NCBI RefSeq assembly: GCF_001636055.1
Contig: NZ_CP011789.1
Coordinates: forward strand, 248,001 to 312,000
DNA: 64,000 nucleotides
Direction: 5' to 3'
From: Pseudomonas putida
Lineage (GTDB): Bacteria; Pseudomonadota; Gammaproteobacteria; Pseudomonadales; Pseudomonadaceae
The notes beneath the pieces were generated by a model. It was not told where the DNA came from and did not search any database. It saw only the letters and a list, made by a program, of their open reading frames with translations. Numbering within the stretch: position 1 is the stretch's first letter; each line of letters starts with the position of its first letter. Shown in pieces: positions 35,037 to 43,612 of this stretch. Made by a program: the position numbers and the translations under genes.

Positions 35037-35984
35037 CTAGCGCGCGGATGTGTTCAGTTCGACCAGGCTTCGCTCCAGCAATTCGCGCAAGGCGGCAAGC
35101 GTACCTGGCTCACGGCTGCGCCCCAGTTGCGCGAGTTGGCTGGCCAGACGGGTCAGGGGCGCGCGCTCGGGCAGGTCCAGATGCTGCGGGAGTATTTCAT
35201 CGCCCTCGGCCACCAGCAGGGCAAAGTGGATGACGTTCTCCAGCTCGCGGGTGTTGCCGGGCCAGGCATGGGCTTCCAGCGCTTGCTGCGCCGCTTCGCT
35301 GATCAGCGGCACGCTGCGTTCCAGGCGCACGCTGTAGATGCCGACGAAGTATTCGGCCAGCGGCAGGATGTCCCCGACCCTCTGGCGCAGCGCTGGCAGC
35401 TCCAGTTCGCCCTCGCGCAGATAGAGGTACAGCCGCTCGTTGAAGCGCCCGGCACGCACTGCCTGGGCCAGGTCGATGCTGGAGGCGGCCACCAGGCGCA
35501 CATCCACGGCCTGTGGCTGCTGGGCGCCGACCCGGGTGACCTCGCGGTTTTCCAGTGCCGCCAGCAGCTTGCCCTGGATGGCCAACGGCAGGTCGGCGAT
35601 CTCGTCCAGGTACAAGGTGCCGCCATTGGCCGAACCGAACCAGCCTGCGCGACTGCTGGCCGTGCCGCCATGGGTACCGGCGCTGTAGCCGAACAGCTCG
35701 GCATCGGCGTAGGTGTGGCTGATGCCTGCGCAATTGACCGAGACGAACAGCCCCGCGCGATCGCTGGCGCGGTGGATCTGCCTGGCCAGCAGCTCCTTGC
35801 CGGTGCCGGTCTCACCACGGATCAGCACCGGCAGCGGTTGCGGCGCCAGGCGTTCGAGCGCTTCGCGCAGTTGCTGCGAACGTGCATCGACGAATACCAG
35901 CGCCTTGGCACGGATACTCAGCGGGCTCTTGTCCAGCTCGGGGAACGTCAGCAGCGGCTGGCCGAAGGGGTTGTTGAAACTCAT
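35037..35984 (-). CDS. Sigma-54 activator-like AAA+ protein without GAFTGA or a DNA-binding domain
   Basis: 315 residues. The AAA+ core is clear: Walker A GETGTGKE (57-64), Walker B TLYLDEI (123-129), and WPGNTRELENVIHFALL near residues 240-256. There is no N-terminal sensory domain. The sigma-54-contacting GAFTGA loop is replaced by GTHGGT (103-108). After the AAA+ fold only about 45 residues remain and no Fis-type helix-turn-helix is visible. SfnR-type sulfur regulators in pseudomonads also lack the sensor domain. It contains one Met (the start) and one Cys in the whole chain. Located between the MetQ-like gene and the hydrolase gene. Confidence 0.78.
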   Translation of the reverse strand: MSFNNPFGQPLLTFPELDKSPLSIRAKALVFVDARSQQLREALERLAPQPLPVLIRGETGTGKELLARQIHRASDRAGLFVSVNCAGISHTYADAELFGYSAGTHGGTASSRAGWFGSANGGTLYLDEIADLPLAIQGKLLAALENREVTRVGAQQPQAVDVRLVAASSIDLAQAVRAGRFNERLYLYLREGELELPALRQRVGDILPLAEYFVGIYSVRLERSVPLISEAAQQALEAHAWPGNTRELENVIHFALLVAEGDEILPQHLDLPERAPLTRLASQLAQLGRSREPGTLAALRELLERSLVELNTSAR

Positions 35985-36045
35985 GGAAAACTCCCGCCCC
36001 GGCCGCAGGCGACCGGGGAGTCAGCGAATCGGTTGAAAGACCAGG

Positions 36046-36627
36046 TCAGGCGCGGCGCAGGGAGCGCTGCTCGATCCGGCCTTGCAGGCGGTACAGATAA
36101 GCGAAGCCCTGTTCCCAACGCTCGTGGCCGGATTTGACGTTGATGTGCCCGGCATTGCTCAACAGCCCCGCTTCCGCCCCCCAGGCCTTGGCCAGGTACA
36201 GTGCACGCGGCACGCTGACGGCCGGATCGTTGTCCGAGCTGACCACCTGGCTGGGGAACGGCAGCGTGTGCAGCGGGATGGGCGCAAAGTTGCGCAAGGC
36301 CGGCGCGCAGGTCGGCCGTTCGACGTCCGCTGGCGCCACCAGCAGCGCCCCTCGCACCCGGCGCAGCAGCGCAGGGCTGGCCTGCGCGGCCCAGTGGGCG
36401 ACGGTGATGCAGCCCAGGCTGTGGGCGATGAGGATCACCGGCGAGCGTTCGGCGGCAATCGCCTGCTCGAGCGCCTGCACCCAGTCGCGCCGCTGCGGGG
36501 TGAGCCAATCTCGCTGCTCGACCCGGGCGCTGTTGGGCAGGCTGCGCTGCCAGTGGCTTTGCCAATGATTGTCTGGCGATCCTTGCCAGCCCGGCACAAT
36601 CAGGTAACGAATCGACTCATTGCGCAT
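36046..36627 (-). CDS. RBBP9/YdeN-family serine hydrolase
   Basis: 193 residues from the ATG at 36627, which has an ideal AAGGAGG upstream. LIVPGWQGSPDNHWQSHW at the N-terminus, nucleophile elbow AHSLGC, and NAGHINVKSG holding the catalytic His fit the RBBP9/YdeN hydrolase family. Cytosolic. Substrate unknown. Apart from the start there is no Met and only two Cys, a composition shared with the surrounding sulfur-starvation genes. Probably co-transcribed with the sigma-54-type gene 61 bp downstream. Confidence 0.85.
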   Translation of the reverse strand: MRNESIRYLIVPGWQGSPDNHWQSHWQRSLPNSARVEQRDWLTPQRRDWVQALEQAIAAERSPVILIAHSLGCITVAHWAAQASPALLRRVRGALLVAPADVERPTCAPALRNFAPIPLHTLPFPSQVVSSDNDPAVSVPRALYLAKAWGAEAGLLSNAGHINVKSGHERWEQGFAYLYRLQGRIEQRSLRRA

Positions 36628-36680
36628 GGGGACGCCTCCTTGGAAGTTTGCGTGCTTGGGAACCAAGTATAGGGAGGCAG

Positions 36681-36701
36681 TTATATTCGTAAAGGAATAA
36701 G
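36681..36701 (+). promoter_or_regulatory. AT-rich element shared with the tonB promoter
   Basis: The stretch reads TTATATTCGTAAAGGAATAA and lies about 60 bp upstream of the RBBP9-type gene. An almost identical element, with one extra base, occurs upstream of tonB on the other strand. Confidence 0.45.
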
Positions 36702-36746
36702 AAGCTATTTATTAATAACCATAATCAAGGTAATTGCACGCCCCTT

Positions 36747-36835
36747 TGCAGGAGCGGGCTTGCCCCGCGATGACGTCCGCCTGGGCAACATCGTCGCCTG
36801 CGTGGACGCCATCGCGGGGCAAGCCCGCTCCTACA
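36747..36835. repeat. Inverted REP pair
   Basis: 26-base arms (TGCAGGAGCGGGCTTGCCCC... and its complement at 36810-36835) with one mismatch, containing an inner GTCC/GGAC pair. Confidence 0.88.
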
Positions 36836-36846
36836 GGGAGGTGCAT

Positions 36847-36883
36847 AAAAAAAGGGCCATCCCCTGCCAAGAGAAATGGCCCT
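36847..36883 (-). terminator. Intrinsic terminator of the tonB-exbB-exbD operon
   Basis: On the minus strand AGGGCCAT / ATGGCCCT (15-base loop) is followed by a run of seven T residues, 30 bp after the exbD stop. Confidence 0.88.
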
Positions 36884-36913
36884 GAAGCACTTGCCTGAAG
36901 AGGGTATTGCCGA

Positions 36914-37315
<402 letters not shown>

Positions 37316-37316
37316 G

Positions 37317-38039
37317 TCAGGAAGCCTCCTTCACCGGCTGGCCGAAACCGGCCTGGGCTTTTTGCAGGGTCGGGTGAACCAGGACGCGGAAGGCACTCTT
37401 CTGCGCCAGGCTGTAGAAGTCGTGGGCGAAGTCGTCGAGGTCGGCAGCGGTCAGCTTGAGGCGACGCAGGAAGTAGTTGTAGACCAGCACCGCCGGCACC
37501 GCGACGGCGATACCCACGCCCGTGGCGACCAGCGCCGCGCCGATCGGGCCGGCCACGGTTTCCAGGCTGGCGGAACCGGCAGCGCTGATGCCCTTGAGCG
37601 CTTCCATGATGCCCCACACGGTGCCGAACAGACCGATGAACGGCGAGGTGCTGCCAATACTGGCGACCACGGCCAGGCCGGTTTCCAGCGAACGACGCTC
37701 ACGCACGATCTGCTGGCGCAGGGCGCGCTCGAGGCGGTCCTGATGATTGATCGCATGGCTCAGGTCGGCCGCCTGGCCCGGCTCGCCGACGGCGATGGCG
37801 GCATAACCGGCCTGGGCGACGCGGGCCGCAGGGCCTGGCTGCTCGTGGCTGATCTCGGCTGCCGAGTCGAGGCTTGAAGCGGCCCAGAACTGGGCATGGA
37901 AGCGCTTGTCCTGGTTCTTCAGCCGCACGAACTGCACGACCTTGACCAGGGCCAACGCCCAGGTGACCACGGAAAAACCAACCAGCAGCCAGATGACGGC
38001 GCTTTCAACGGATTCGAGAGGGGATGCCAACAGGCTCAT
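37317..38039 (-). CDS. exbB: Biopolymer transport protein ExbB (MotA/TolQ/ExbB family)
   Basis: 240 residues with three membrane segments (about 12-34, 125-148, 165-190). The family signature is in GLAVVASIGSTSPFIGLFGTVWGIM and in GPIGAALVATGVGIAVAVPAVLVYN. Cytoplasmic loop between helices 1 and 2. Only two Met and no Cys in the chain. Encoded 36 bp after tonB and directly before exbD. Confidence 0.95.
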   Translation of the reverse strand: MSLLASPLESVESAVIWLLVGFSVVTWALALVKVVQFVRLKNQDKRFHAQFWAASSLDSAAEISHEQPGPAARVAQAGYAAIAVGEPGQAADLSHAINHQDRLERALRQQIVRERRSLETGLAVVASIGSTSPFIGLFGTVWGIMEALKGISAAGSASLETVAGPIGAALVATGVGIAVAVPAVLVYNYFLRRLKLTAADLDDFAHDFYSLAQKSAFRVLVHPTLQKAQAGFGQPVKEAS

Positions 38040-38075
38040 GATGAAATCTTCCTATGTTCGGTTCGATGGCGCGAG

Positions 38076-38876
38076 TTAACGAAGCTTGAAATCGATCGGG
38101 ACGCTGACCCAGCCCACCTGGGCCACGTCACCCTGCTTGGCCGGCACGAAGCTCCAGCGCTTCACCGCAGCGAGCGCGGCAGCATCCAGGGCATCGCGGC
38201 CGCTGGTCTTCTGGATCTGGATCTGCCCCGGCTTGCCGCTAGGCAGTACCTCCACCCGCAACAACACGGTGCCTTCCCATCCACGGCGCTGGGCCAGTTG
38301 CGGGTATTCCGGCGCCGGGTTCTTCAGGTACGCGGCGTTGGCTGAAGCGGGCGTGACCGGTGCCGGTGCTGGTGGTGCAGGTGCCGGAGCAGGCGGCGCA
38401 GGCGCTGGGGTCGGTGCCGGTGGTGGCGCCTCGACCGGTTTGGGCTGCGGCTTGGGTACGGGCTTTGGCACCGGTTTTGGTTTAGGTACCGGCTTCGGTG
38501 CAGGCTTGGCGGCCAGCTCATCGACCACCGGCGGTGGTGGCGGTGGCGGCTCGACCACAGGCACAGGCGGTGGCGGCTCGACGACCGGCGGCGCCGGGGC
38601 GGCGAACTCGATGGTCATCGGCGGAATCTCTGGCGGAATCACCGGCAGCTCGGGGGTTGGTCGCTGACTGACCCAGTAGGCCGCAGCGCCATGCAGGACC
38701 AGCACCAGCAACCCCAGCGCCAGCTTGTCGCGACGCTTGAGACCACTGACCGGCGTGCGCTGCAGGCGCAGCTGCGCCAGCGGCAGGCGAAGCGTGCGTC
38801 CAAGCTCGACCAGGTCGCCCGGGGCCGGGCGCCATGGCTGGTCGTAGGCCCTCGCGGCCGTCTGGACATTACCCAT
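38076..38876 (-). CDS. tonB: TonB-family energy transducer
   Basis: 266 residues from the ATG at 38876 (AGGAG 10 bp upstream; the frame to 38945 extends without support). Cytoplasmic part about 50 residues, one membrane helix (KLALGLLVLVLHGAAAYWVS), then a periplasmic spacer of nearly pure Pro/Lys/Ala/Glu (KPVPKPKPVPKPVPKPQPKP). The C-terminal TonB domain contains YPQLAQRRGWEGTVLLRVEVL. Two Met, no Cys. It transmits proton-motive force to outer-membrane receptors. The gene order tonB-exbB-exbD and its position beside cysATW suggest a sulfur-dedicated second Ton system. Confidence 0.93.
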   Translation of the reverse strand: MGNVQTAARAYDQPWRPAPGDLVELGRTLRLPLAQLRLQRTPVSGLKRRDKLALGLLVLVLHGAAAYWVSQRPTPELPVIPPEIPPMTIEFAAPAPPVVEPPPPVPVVEPPPPPPPVVDELAAKPAPKPVPKPKPVPKPVPKPQPKPVEAPPPAPTPAPAPPAPAPAPPAPAPVTPASANAAYLKNPAPEYPQLAQRRGWEGTVLLRVEVLPSGKPGQIQIQKTSGRDALDAAALAAVKRWSFVPAKQGDVAQVGWVSVPIDFKLR

Positions 38877-38985
38877 TGAATCGACTCCTGGAAACGTGAT
38901 GCAGGTCTTCGGACCTTGGCCGGTCCTCGTGGCTGAATCATCCATTCCAGAGGCTTATCTCTGAAAGTAATGCTTAAAATTAAAG

Positions 38986-39006
38986 CTATGCCTTTATCGA
39001 ATATAA
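38986..39006 (-). promoter_or_regulatory. AT-rich element upstream of tonB
   Basis: On the minus strand it reads TTATATTCGATAAAGGCATA, differing from the 36681 element by one inserted base and one substitution, about 110 bp upstream of the tonB start. Confidence 0.45.
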
Positions 39007-39118
39007 GATTTTAGGAGTTCCCGCAAAGCCGCGTGGCACAAGGGCTGTAACGATGAGCGGGGAAAATCATGCACGTGCGGCATGCAAAATATTCGTGGAA
39101 GGTATCGAAATCCGGCGA

Positions 39119-39226
39119 GGGCTGCGCGGCCCTTCGCCGGGCAAGCCCGCTCCTACAGGCACAGCGCTGTCCTTGAATCCGAGGGGAGCCTGTGGAGCGG
39201 GTTTATCCGCGAAGGGCCGCGCAGCA
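39119..39226. repeat. Inverted REP pair with extended arms
   Basis: CTGCGCGGCCCTTCGC (39122-39137) and GCGAAGGGCCGCGCAG (39209-39224) are perfect complements enclosing two REP cores. The 418-bp stretch 38877-39294 holds the tonB promoter region, this repeat and the cys terminator, and no gene that I can see. Confidence 0.85.
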
Positions 39227-39246
39227 GCCCCGACCTTCGCCCAGGC

Positions 39247-39278
39247 AATAAAAAACCCGGGCTGCAAACCCGGGTTTT
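39247..39278 (-). terminator. Intrinsic terminator of the cysTWA operon
   Basis: On the minus strand AAAACCCGGG / CCCGGGTTTT with a 7-base loop, continuing into TTTTTTATT, 17 bp after the cysA stop. Confidence 0.92.
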
Positions 39279-39294
39279 CCATGCACACGGCAGC

Positions 39295-40284
39295 TTAGAT
39301 ATCCGCCACCTTCTGCCAGACCTTCGGCCGGAAGAACAGGGTCTCGCCGCGCGCAAGCCCGGTCAGGCTGTCGTGATCCTTGACCACTTCAGCCTCGATC
39401 AGCTCGCTCTGCCCCTCGACCTTCAGCGTCACTCGGGTGGTCGCGCCCAGCGGGCGAATGTCGCGGACTTCGGCAGCGTGGTGGCCCTCGGTCTCATGGC
39501 GCGACAGCGACACCTCGTGAGGACGGAACAGCACATGGTTGCCCTCGCTCAAGGCCAGGCGGTTGGAATCGCCGAGGAAGTGGTAGACGAAGTCGTTGGC
39601 CGGTTTCTCGTACACCTCGCCCGGCGAGCCGATCTGTTCGATCACGCCCTTGTTCATCACCACGATGCGGTCGGCCACTTCCATGGCCTCTTCCTGATCG
39701 TGGGTGACGAACACCGAGGTCAGGTTGATATCCTCGTGCAACCGCGCCAGCCAGCGGCGCAGCTCCTTGCGCACCTTGGCATCGAGGGCGCCGAACGGCT
39801 CGTCGAGCAGCAGCACCTTCGGCTCCACCGCCAGGGCACGGGCCAAGGCGATACGTTGGCGCTGGCCCCCCGACAACTGCTCGGGATAGCGGTCGGCGAG
39901 CCAGTCGAGCTGGACCATGTTCAGCAACTCATGGACCTTCTCGGCGATCTTGCTCTCGCTCGGACGTTCGCCCTTGGGTTTCATGCGCAAGCCGAAGGCG
40001 ACGTTGTCGAACACGCTCATGTGGCGGAACAGCGCATAGTGCTGGAACACGAACCCGACGTTGCGATCGCGCACATCGTGGCCCGAGACGTCCTCGCCGT
40101 GGAACACGATGCTGCCGTCATCCGGCGTCTCGAGGCCGGCGATGATGCGCAGCAGGGTGGTCTTGCCGCAGCCGGAGGGGCCGAGCAGCGCGACCAGCTC
40201 ACCGCTGTGGATATCCAGGTTGATGTTGTTCAGGGCCTGGAAACTGTTGAAGCGCTTGCTGACGTTACGAACTTCGATCGACAT
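39295..40284 (-). CDS. cysA: Sulfate/thiosulfate ABC transporter ATP-binding protein
   Basis: 329 residues. Walker [10 protein letters not shown] (about 35-43), signature LSGGQRQR, Walker [13 protein letters not shown], switch [12 protein letters not shown], and a C-terminal regulatory domain ([14 protein letters not shown]). The full-length match to CysA and the cysT-cysW-cysA order make the call firm. It starts 3 bp after cysW. Confidence 0.96.
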   Translation of the reverse strand: MSIEVRNVSKRFNSFQALNNINLDIHSGELVALLGPSGCGKTTLLRIIAGLETPDDGSIVFHGEDVSGHDVRDRNVGFVFQHYALFRHMSVFDNVAFGLRMKPKGERPSESKIAEKVHELLNMVQLDWLADRYPEQLSGGQRQRIALARALAVEPKVLLLDEPFGALDAKVRKELRRWLARLHEDINLTSVFVTHDQEEAMEVADRIVVMNKGVIEQIGSPGEVYEKPANDFVYHFLGDSNRLALSEGNHVLFRPHEVSLSRHETEGHHAAEVRDIRPLGATTRVTLKVEGQSELIEAEVVKDHDSLTGLARGETLFFRPKVWQKVADI

Positions 40285-40287
40285 GAC

Positions 40288-41160
40288 TTATTCCTCCGCT
40301 GCGCTGTGGCGCAGGCGGTTAATACGGTTCTCGCTCCACTGCTTGAGCAGCAGGATGAAGAGCGCCAGGATCAGCAACAGGCTGGCCACGCTGAAGGCCG
40401 CGACATGGTTGTACTCGTTGTAGAGGATCTCCACATGCAGCGGCAAGGTGTTGGTGACACCGCGGATATGGCCGGAGACCACCGACACCGCACCGAACTC
40501 GCCCATGGCCCGCGCGGTACACAGCACCACGCCGTAGATCAGGCCCCATTTGATGTTCGGCAGGGTGACATGCCAGAACATCTGCCAGCCGTTGGCGCCC
40601 AACAGGCGCGCGGCCTCTTCCTCTTGCGTGCCCTGCTCCTGCATCAGCGGGATCAGCTCACGGGCGACGAAGGGCACGGTGACGAAAATGGTCGCCAGCA
40701 CGATGCCCGGCAGGGCGAAGACGATCTGGATATCGTGGTCCTGCAGCCAGGGGCCGAGCAGGCCCTGGGCGCCGAACATCAGCACGTAGACCAGGCCAGC
40801 GATCACCGGCGAGACCGAGAACGGCAGGTCGATCAGGGTGACCAGCACGCTCTTGCCGCGGAAGCTGTACTTGCTCACGCACCAGGCGGCGCTGACCCCG
40901 AACACCAGGTTCAGCGGCACCGAGATGCCCACCGCAAGCAGCGTCAACTTGAGCGCCGAAAGCGCGTCAGGCTCGAAGATCGCCTCGAAGAAGGTGCCGA
41001 AGCCATTCTTCAGCGCCTGGGACACCACGATCACCAGCGGCAGCAGCAGGAACAGCGCGAACACCAGCCAGCCAAGGCCGATCAGTACACGGCGCGAGGT
41101 GGCGCTGCCGCGGCGGGCGGCATTGGCGGCGGAGCTTGCAGTTATGGATGACGAAGACAT
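40288..41160 (-). CDS. cysW: Sulfate ABC transporter permease CysW
   Basis: 290 residues with about six membrane segments. The CysW coupling region reads [27 protein letters not shown], and [17 protein letters not shown] is typical of the family. N-terminal cytoplasmic tail of about 25 residues. Lies 13 bp after cysT. Confidence 0.96.
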   Translation of the reverse strand: MSSSSITASSAANAARRGSATSRRVLIGLGWLVFALFLLLPLVIVVSQALKNGFGTFFEAIFEPDALSALKLTLLAVGISVPLNLVFGVSAAWCVSKYSFRGKSVLVTLIDLPFSVSPVIAGLVYVLMFGAQGLLGPWLQDHDIQIVFALPGIVLATIFVTVPFVARELIPLMQEQGTQEEEAARLLGANGWQMFWHVTLPNIKWGLIYGVVLCTARAMGEFGAVSVVSGHIRGVTNTLPLHVEILYNEYNHVAAFSVASLLLILALFILLLKQWSENRINRLRHSAAEE

Positions 41161-41173
41161 GACCGGGCCTCCT

Positions 41174-41992
41174 TCAAGGGGTTTCGATGCGCCGCTGAAG
41201 CAAGTTGATCAGCAGCAGCAGGATGAAGGAAACCACCAGCATCAGCACGCCGATGGCCGTGGCGCCGGTGTAGTCGTACTGGTCGAGCTTGACCATGATC
41301 AGCAGCGGCAGGATCTCGGTCTTCATCGGCATGTTGCCGGCGATGAAGATCACCGAACCGTACTCGCCCACGCCCCGGGCGAATGCCAGGGCGAAGCCGG
41401 TCAGCCAGGCCGGCAGCAGTGCCGGCGCCAGCACATGGCGGAACACCTGCAACGGCTTGGCGCCCAGGCAGGCGGCGGCCTCCTCGACCTCACGCGGGAT
41501 GTCCGCCAGCACCGGCTGCACCGTACGCACCACGAACGGCAGCGTGACGAAGGTCAGGGCCAGGGTGATGCCCAGCGGGGTGTAGGCGATCTTGAAGCCC
41601 AGGTCAGTGGCGAACTGGCCGACCCAGCCCGCAGGTGCGTACAGGGCAGTCAGGGCGATACCGGCGACGGCGGTGGGCAGGGCGAACGGCAGGTCGATCA
41701 TCGCTTCGATGATCTTGCGCCCGGGGAAGGTGTAGCGCACCAGCACCCAGGCCAGCAGGGTGCCGATCACGCCATTGATGATGGCGGCGAACAGGGCGGT
41801 ACCGAAACTCAGCTTGAGCGCCGCGATGACCCGCGGTGCACTGATGATGTTCCAGAACTGCTCCCAGGTAAGCTGCGAGGCATGAATGAACATGGCCGCC
41901 AGCGGTATCAGCACGATCAGGCTGAGGTACACCAAGGTGTAGCCCAGCGTCAGCCCGAAGCCGGGTATGACGGGGGAGATGCGACGTGACAT
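41174..41992 (-). CDS. cysT: Sulfate ABC transporter permease CysT (CysU)
   Basis: 272 residues from the ATG at 41992 (AGGGA upstream; the frame to 42088 extends into a REP-like region). About six membrane segments, with [22 protein letters not shown] first, coupling loop [24 protein letters not shown], and [16 protein letters not shown]. Forms the CysTWA channel with CysW. Confidence 0.95.
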   Translation of the reverse strand: MSRRISPVIPGFGLTLGYTLVYLSLIVLIPLAAMFIHASQLTWEQFWNIISAPRVIAALKLSFGTALFAAIINGVIGTLLAWVLVRYTFPGRKIIEAMIDLPFALPTAVAGIALTALYAPAGWVGQFATDLGFKIAYTPLGITLALTFVTLPFVVRTVQPVLADIPREVEEAAACLGAKPLQVFRHVLAPALLPAWLTGFALAFARGVGEYGSVIFIAGNMPMKTEILPLLIMVKLDQYDYTGATAIGVLMLVVSFILLLLINLLQRRIETP

Positions 41993-42058
41993 AAATATCC
42001 CTGGTTGAACGCACTTGGCCCGGAAGAATCCCGGGCCGGTGCAAACTTTTGAATCCTG

Positions 42059-42131
42059 GGGCTGCTGCGCAGCCCATTCGCGGCACAAGGCCGCTCCGGC
42101 AAGGGTCGCGTTCCCCTGCAGGAGCGGCCCC
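42059..42131. repeat. Divergent REP-like inverted repeats between sbp and cysT
   Basis: GGGCTGCTGCGCAGCCC hairpin, then GCCGCTCC mirrored by GGAGCGGC. It may attenuate transcription so that the binding protein is made in excess over the permeases. Confidence 0.6.
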
Positions 42132-42145
42132 GCTGTCCTCGGGCC

Positions 42146-43153
42146 TTACTGCGCCTGGTAGATCTGGTCGAACACACCGCCGTCGTTGAAGAACTTCGGC
42201 TGAGCAGTTTTCCAGCCACCGAAGTCCTTGTCGATAGTCACCAGGTCAAGTTTCGGGAACTGCTTGGCGAATTCGGCGGCGACTTTCTCGTCACGCGGAC
42301 GGTAGAAGTTTTCCGCAGCGATCTTCTGCCCAGCAGGGCTGTACAGGTGTTTCAGGTATTCGGTGGCGATCTCGGTGTTGCCCTTCTTCTCGGCGTTCTT
42401 GTCGACCACCGCCACTGGCGGTTCGGCGAGGATCGACAGCGACGGCACGACGATCTCGAACTTGTCGCTGCCACCGTCTTCCTTCAGTGCCAGGAAGGCT
42501 TCGTTTTCCCAGGCCAGCAGGACATCGCCCTGGCCGTTGTTGACGAAGGTGATGGTCGAGCCGCGGGCGCCGGTATCCAGCACCGGTACGTGCTTGAACA
42601 GCTCCTGCACGTACTCTTTGGCCTTGGCTTCGCTACCACCGGATTTCAGGCCATAGGCCCAGGCGGCGAGGAAGTTCCAGCGCGCGCCGCCGGAGGTTTT
42701 CGGGTTCGGAGTGATGACCGAGACGTCTTTCTTGATCAGGTCACCCCAGTCCTTGATGCCTTTCGGGTTGCCCTTGCGCACCAGGAACACGATGGTCGAG
42801 GTGTAGGGGGTGCTGGCATCCGGCAGACGGGTCTGCCAGTTCTCCGGCAGGGTCTTGCCGAGCTTGGCGACTTCGTCGATATCGCCAGCCAGGGCCAGGG
42901 TCACCACGTCGGCGCGCAGGCCGTCGATTACCGCGCGGGCTTGCTTGCCCGAGCCGCCGTGCGATTGCTGGATCTTCACCTTGTCGTCCGGATGCGTCTG
43001 CTGCCAGTGCTTGATGAATTCGGCGTTGTACTGCTGGTACAGCTCACGGGTCGGGTCATAGGACACGTTGAGCAGTTCGTAATCCTTGGCGATGGCGGAA
43101 CCGGCAAAAACGGCACTGGCCAGAGCGGCGAGCGCATAACGGCGGATGGACAT
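42146..43153 (-). CDS. sbp: Periplasmic sulfate-binding protein
   Basis: 335 residues from the ATG at 43153 (GGGAG upstream). Signal peptide ends SAIA-K at about residue 22. The mature part begins [21 protein letters not shown], with [17 protein letters not shown] and the [13 protein letters not shown] sulfate site, as in Sbp. The mature chain has no Cys and no Met, the classic sulfur-sparing signature. First in the operon with CysTWA and preceded by oscA. Confidence 0.96.
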   Translation of the reverse strand: MSIRRYALAALASAVFAGSAIAKDYELLNVSYDPTRELYQQYNAEFIKHWQQTHPDDKVKIQQSHGGSGKQARAVIDGLRADVVTLALAGDIDEVAKLGKTLPENWQTRLPDASTPYTSTIVFLVRKGNPKGIKDWGDLIKKDVSVITPNPKTSGGARWNFLAAWAYGLKSGGSEAKAKEYVQELFKHVPVLDTGARGSTITFVNNGQGDVLLAWENEAFLALKEDGGSDKFEIVVPSLSILAEPPVAVVDKNAEKKGNTEIATEYLKHLYSPAGQKIAAENFYRPRDEKVAAEFAKQFPKLDLVTIDKDFGGWKTAQPKFFNDGGVFDQIYQAQ

Positions 43154-43198
43154 GGTGAAGCTCCCGATTGGCATTTTTTCTAGTTGGATGTGTCGGAG

Positions 43199-43381
43199 TC
43201 AGCCGGACTTGTTGCCGGGCTGCTGCAGGCGGAATTTCTCCTTGCGCTCGATCTGCACGACCTGAGCGTTGTGCACGGTGATCTCCACTGCACCGAAGCG
43301 CAGGTCGCGCAGCGCGCTCTGGATTTCACGCAGAATGGTGGCTTCGTCCTGACCGTCGATGCTACGCAGAGATGCACTCAT
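43199..43381 (-). CDS. oscA: OscA/YezD-family small protein of the sulfur-starvation response
   Basis: 60 residues with GGAGAA upstream. Contains ILREIQSALRDLRFGAVEITVHNAQVVQIERKEK, the whole of the YezD-like (DUF2292) domain. In Pseudomonas the oscA gene upstream of sbp is needed for organosulfur use and chromate tolerance under sulfur limitation. Apart from the initiator there is no Met or Cys. The 45-bp gap to sbp suggests co-transcription. Confidence 0.9.
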   Translation of the reverse strand: MSASLRSIDGQDEATILREIQSALRDLRFGAVEITVHNAQVVQIERKEKFRLQQPGNKSG

Positions 43382-43464
43382 GCTCGTTCTCCATTGAGTA
43401 AGGGTGCCGGGCAGAGGAAGGGGATTGCGCCTGGCTTGAGGGCAATCTTAGTGACGGCGGGATA

Positions 43465-43487
43465 TTCTTAAAAATACTGTTTAAGAA
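43465..43487. promoter_or_regulatory. Perfect inverted repeat upstream of oscA-sbp
   Basis: TTCTTAAA and TTTAAGAA separated by 7 bp in an AT-rich region about 85-105 bp upstream of the oscA start. Size and position suit a LysR-family (CysB) site. The identity of the binder is inferred. Confidence 0.6.
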
Positions 43488-43526
43488 TGTTTATATAACT
43501 GAATTACTGAACAGCCCAGTAGGTGG

Positions 43527-43600
43527 CTGTGGGAGCGGGCTTGCCCGCGAATGCCGTGGTGCAGCCACTGTTGCATTCGCGGGCAAGCCCGCTCCTACAG
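43527..43600. repeat. Inverted REP pair with 28-bp arms
   Basis: CTGTGGGAGCGGGCTTGCCC... (43527-43554) is matched with one mismatch by 43573-43600; an inner GTGG/CCAC closes the loop. It separates the RND gene stop from the oscA promoter. Confidence 0.9.
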
Positions 43601-43612
43601 GGGGGCGAGGCT

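Noticed and set aside
39082..41151. 689-codon open frame antisense to cysA and cysW
   Set aside because: Starts inside a REP and runs through two well-conserved genes on the other strand. No protein family is recognisable.
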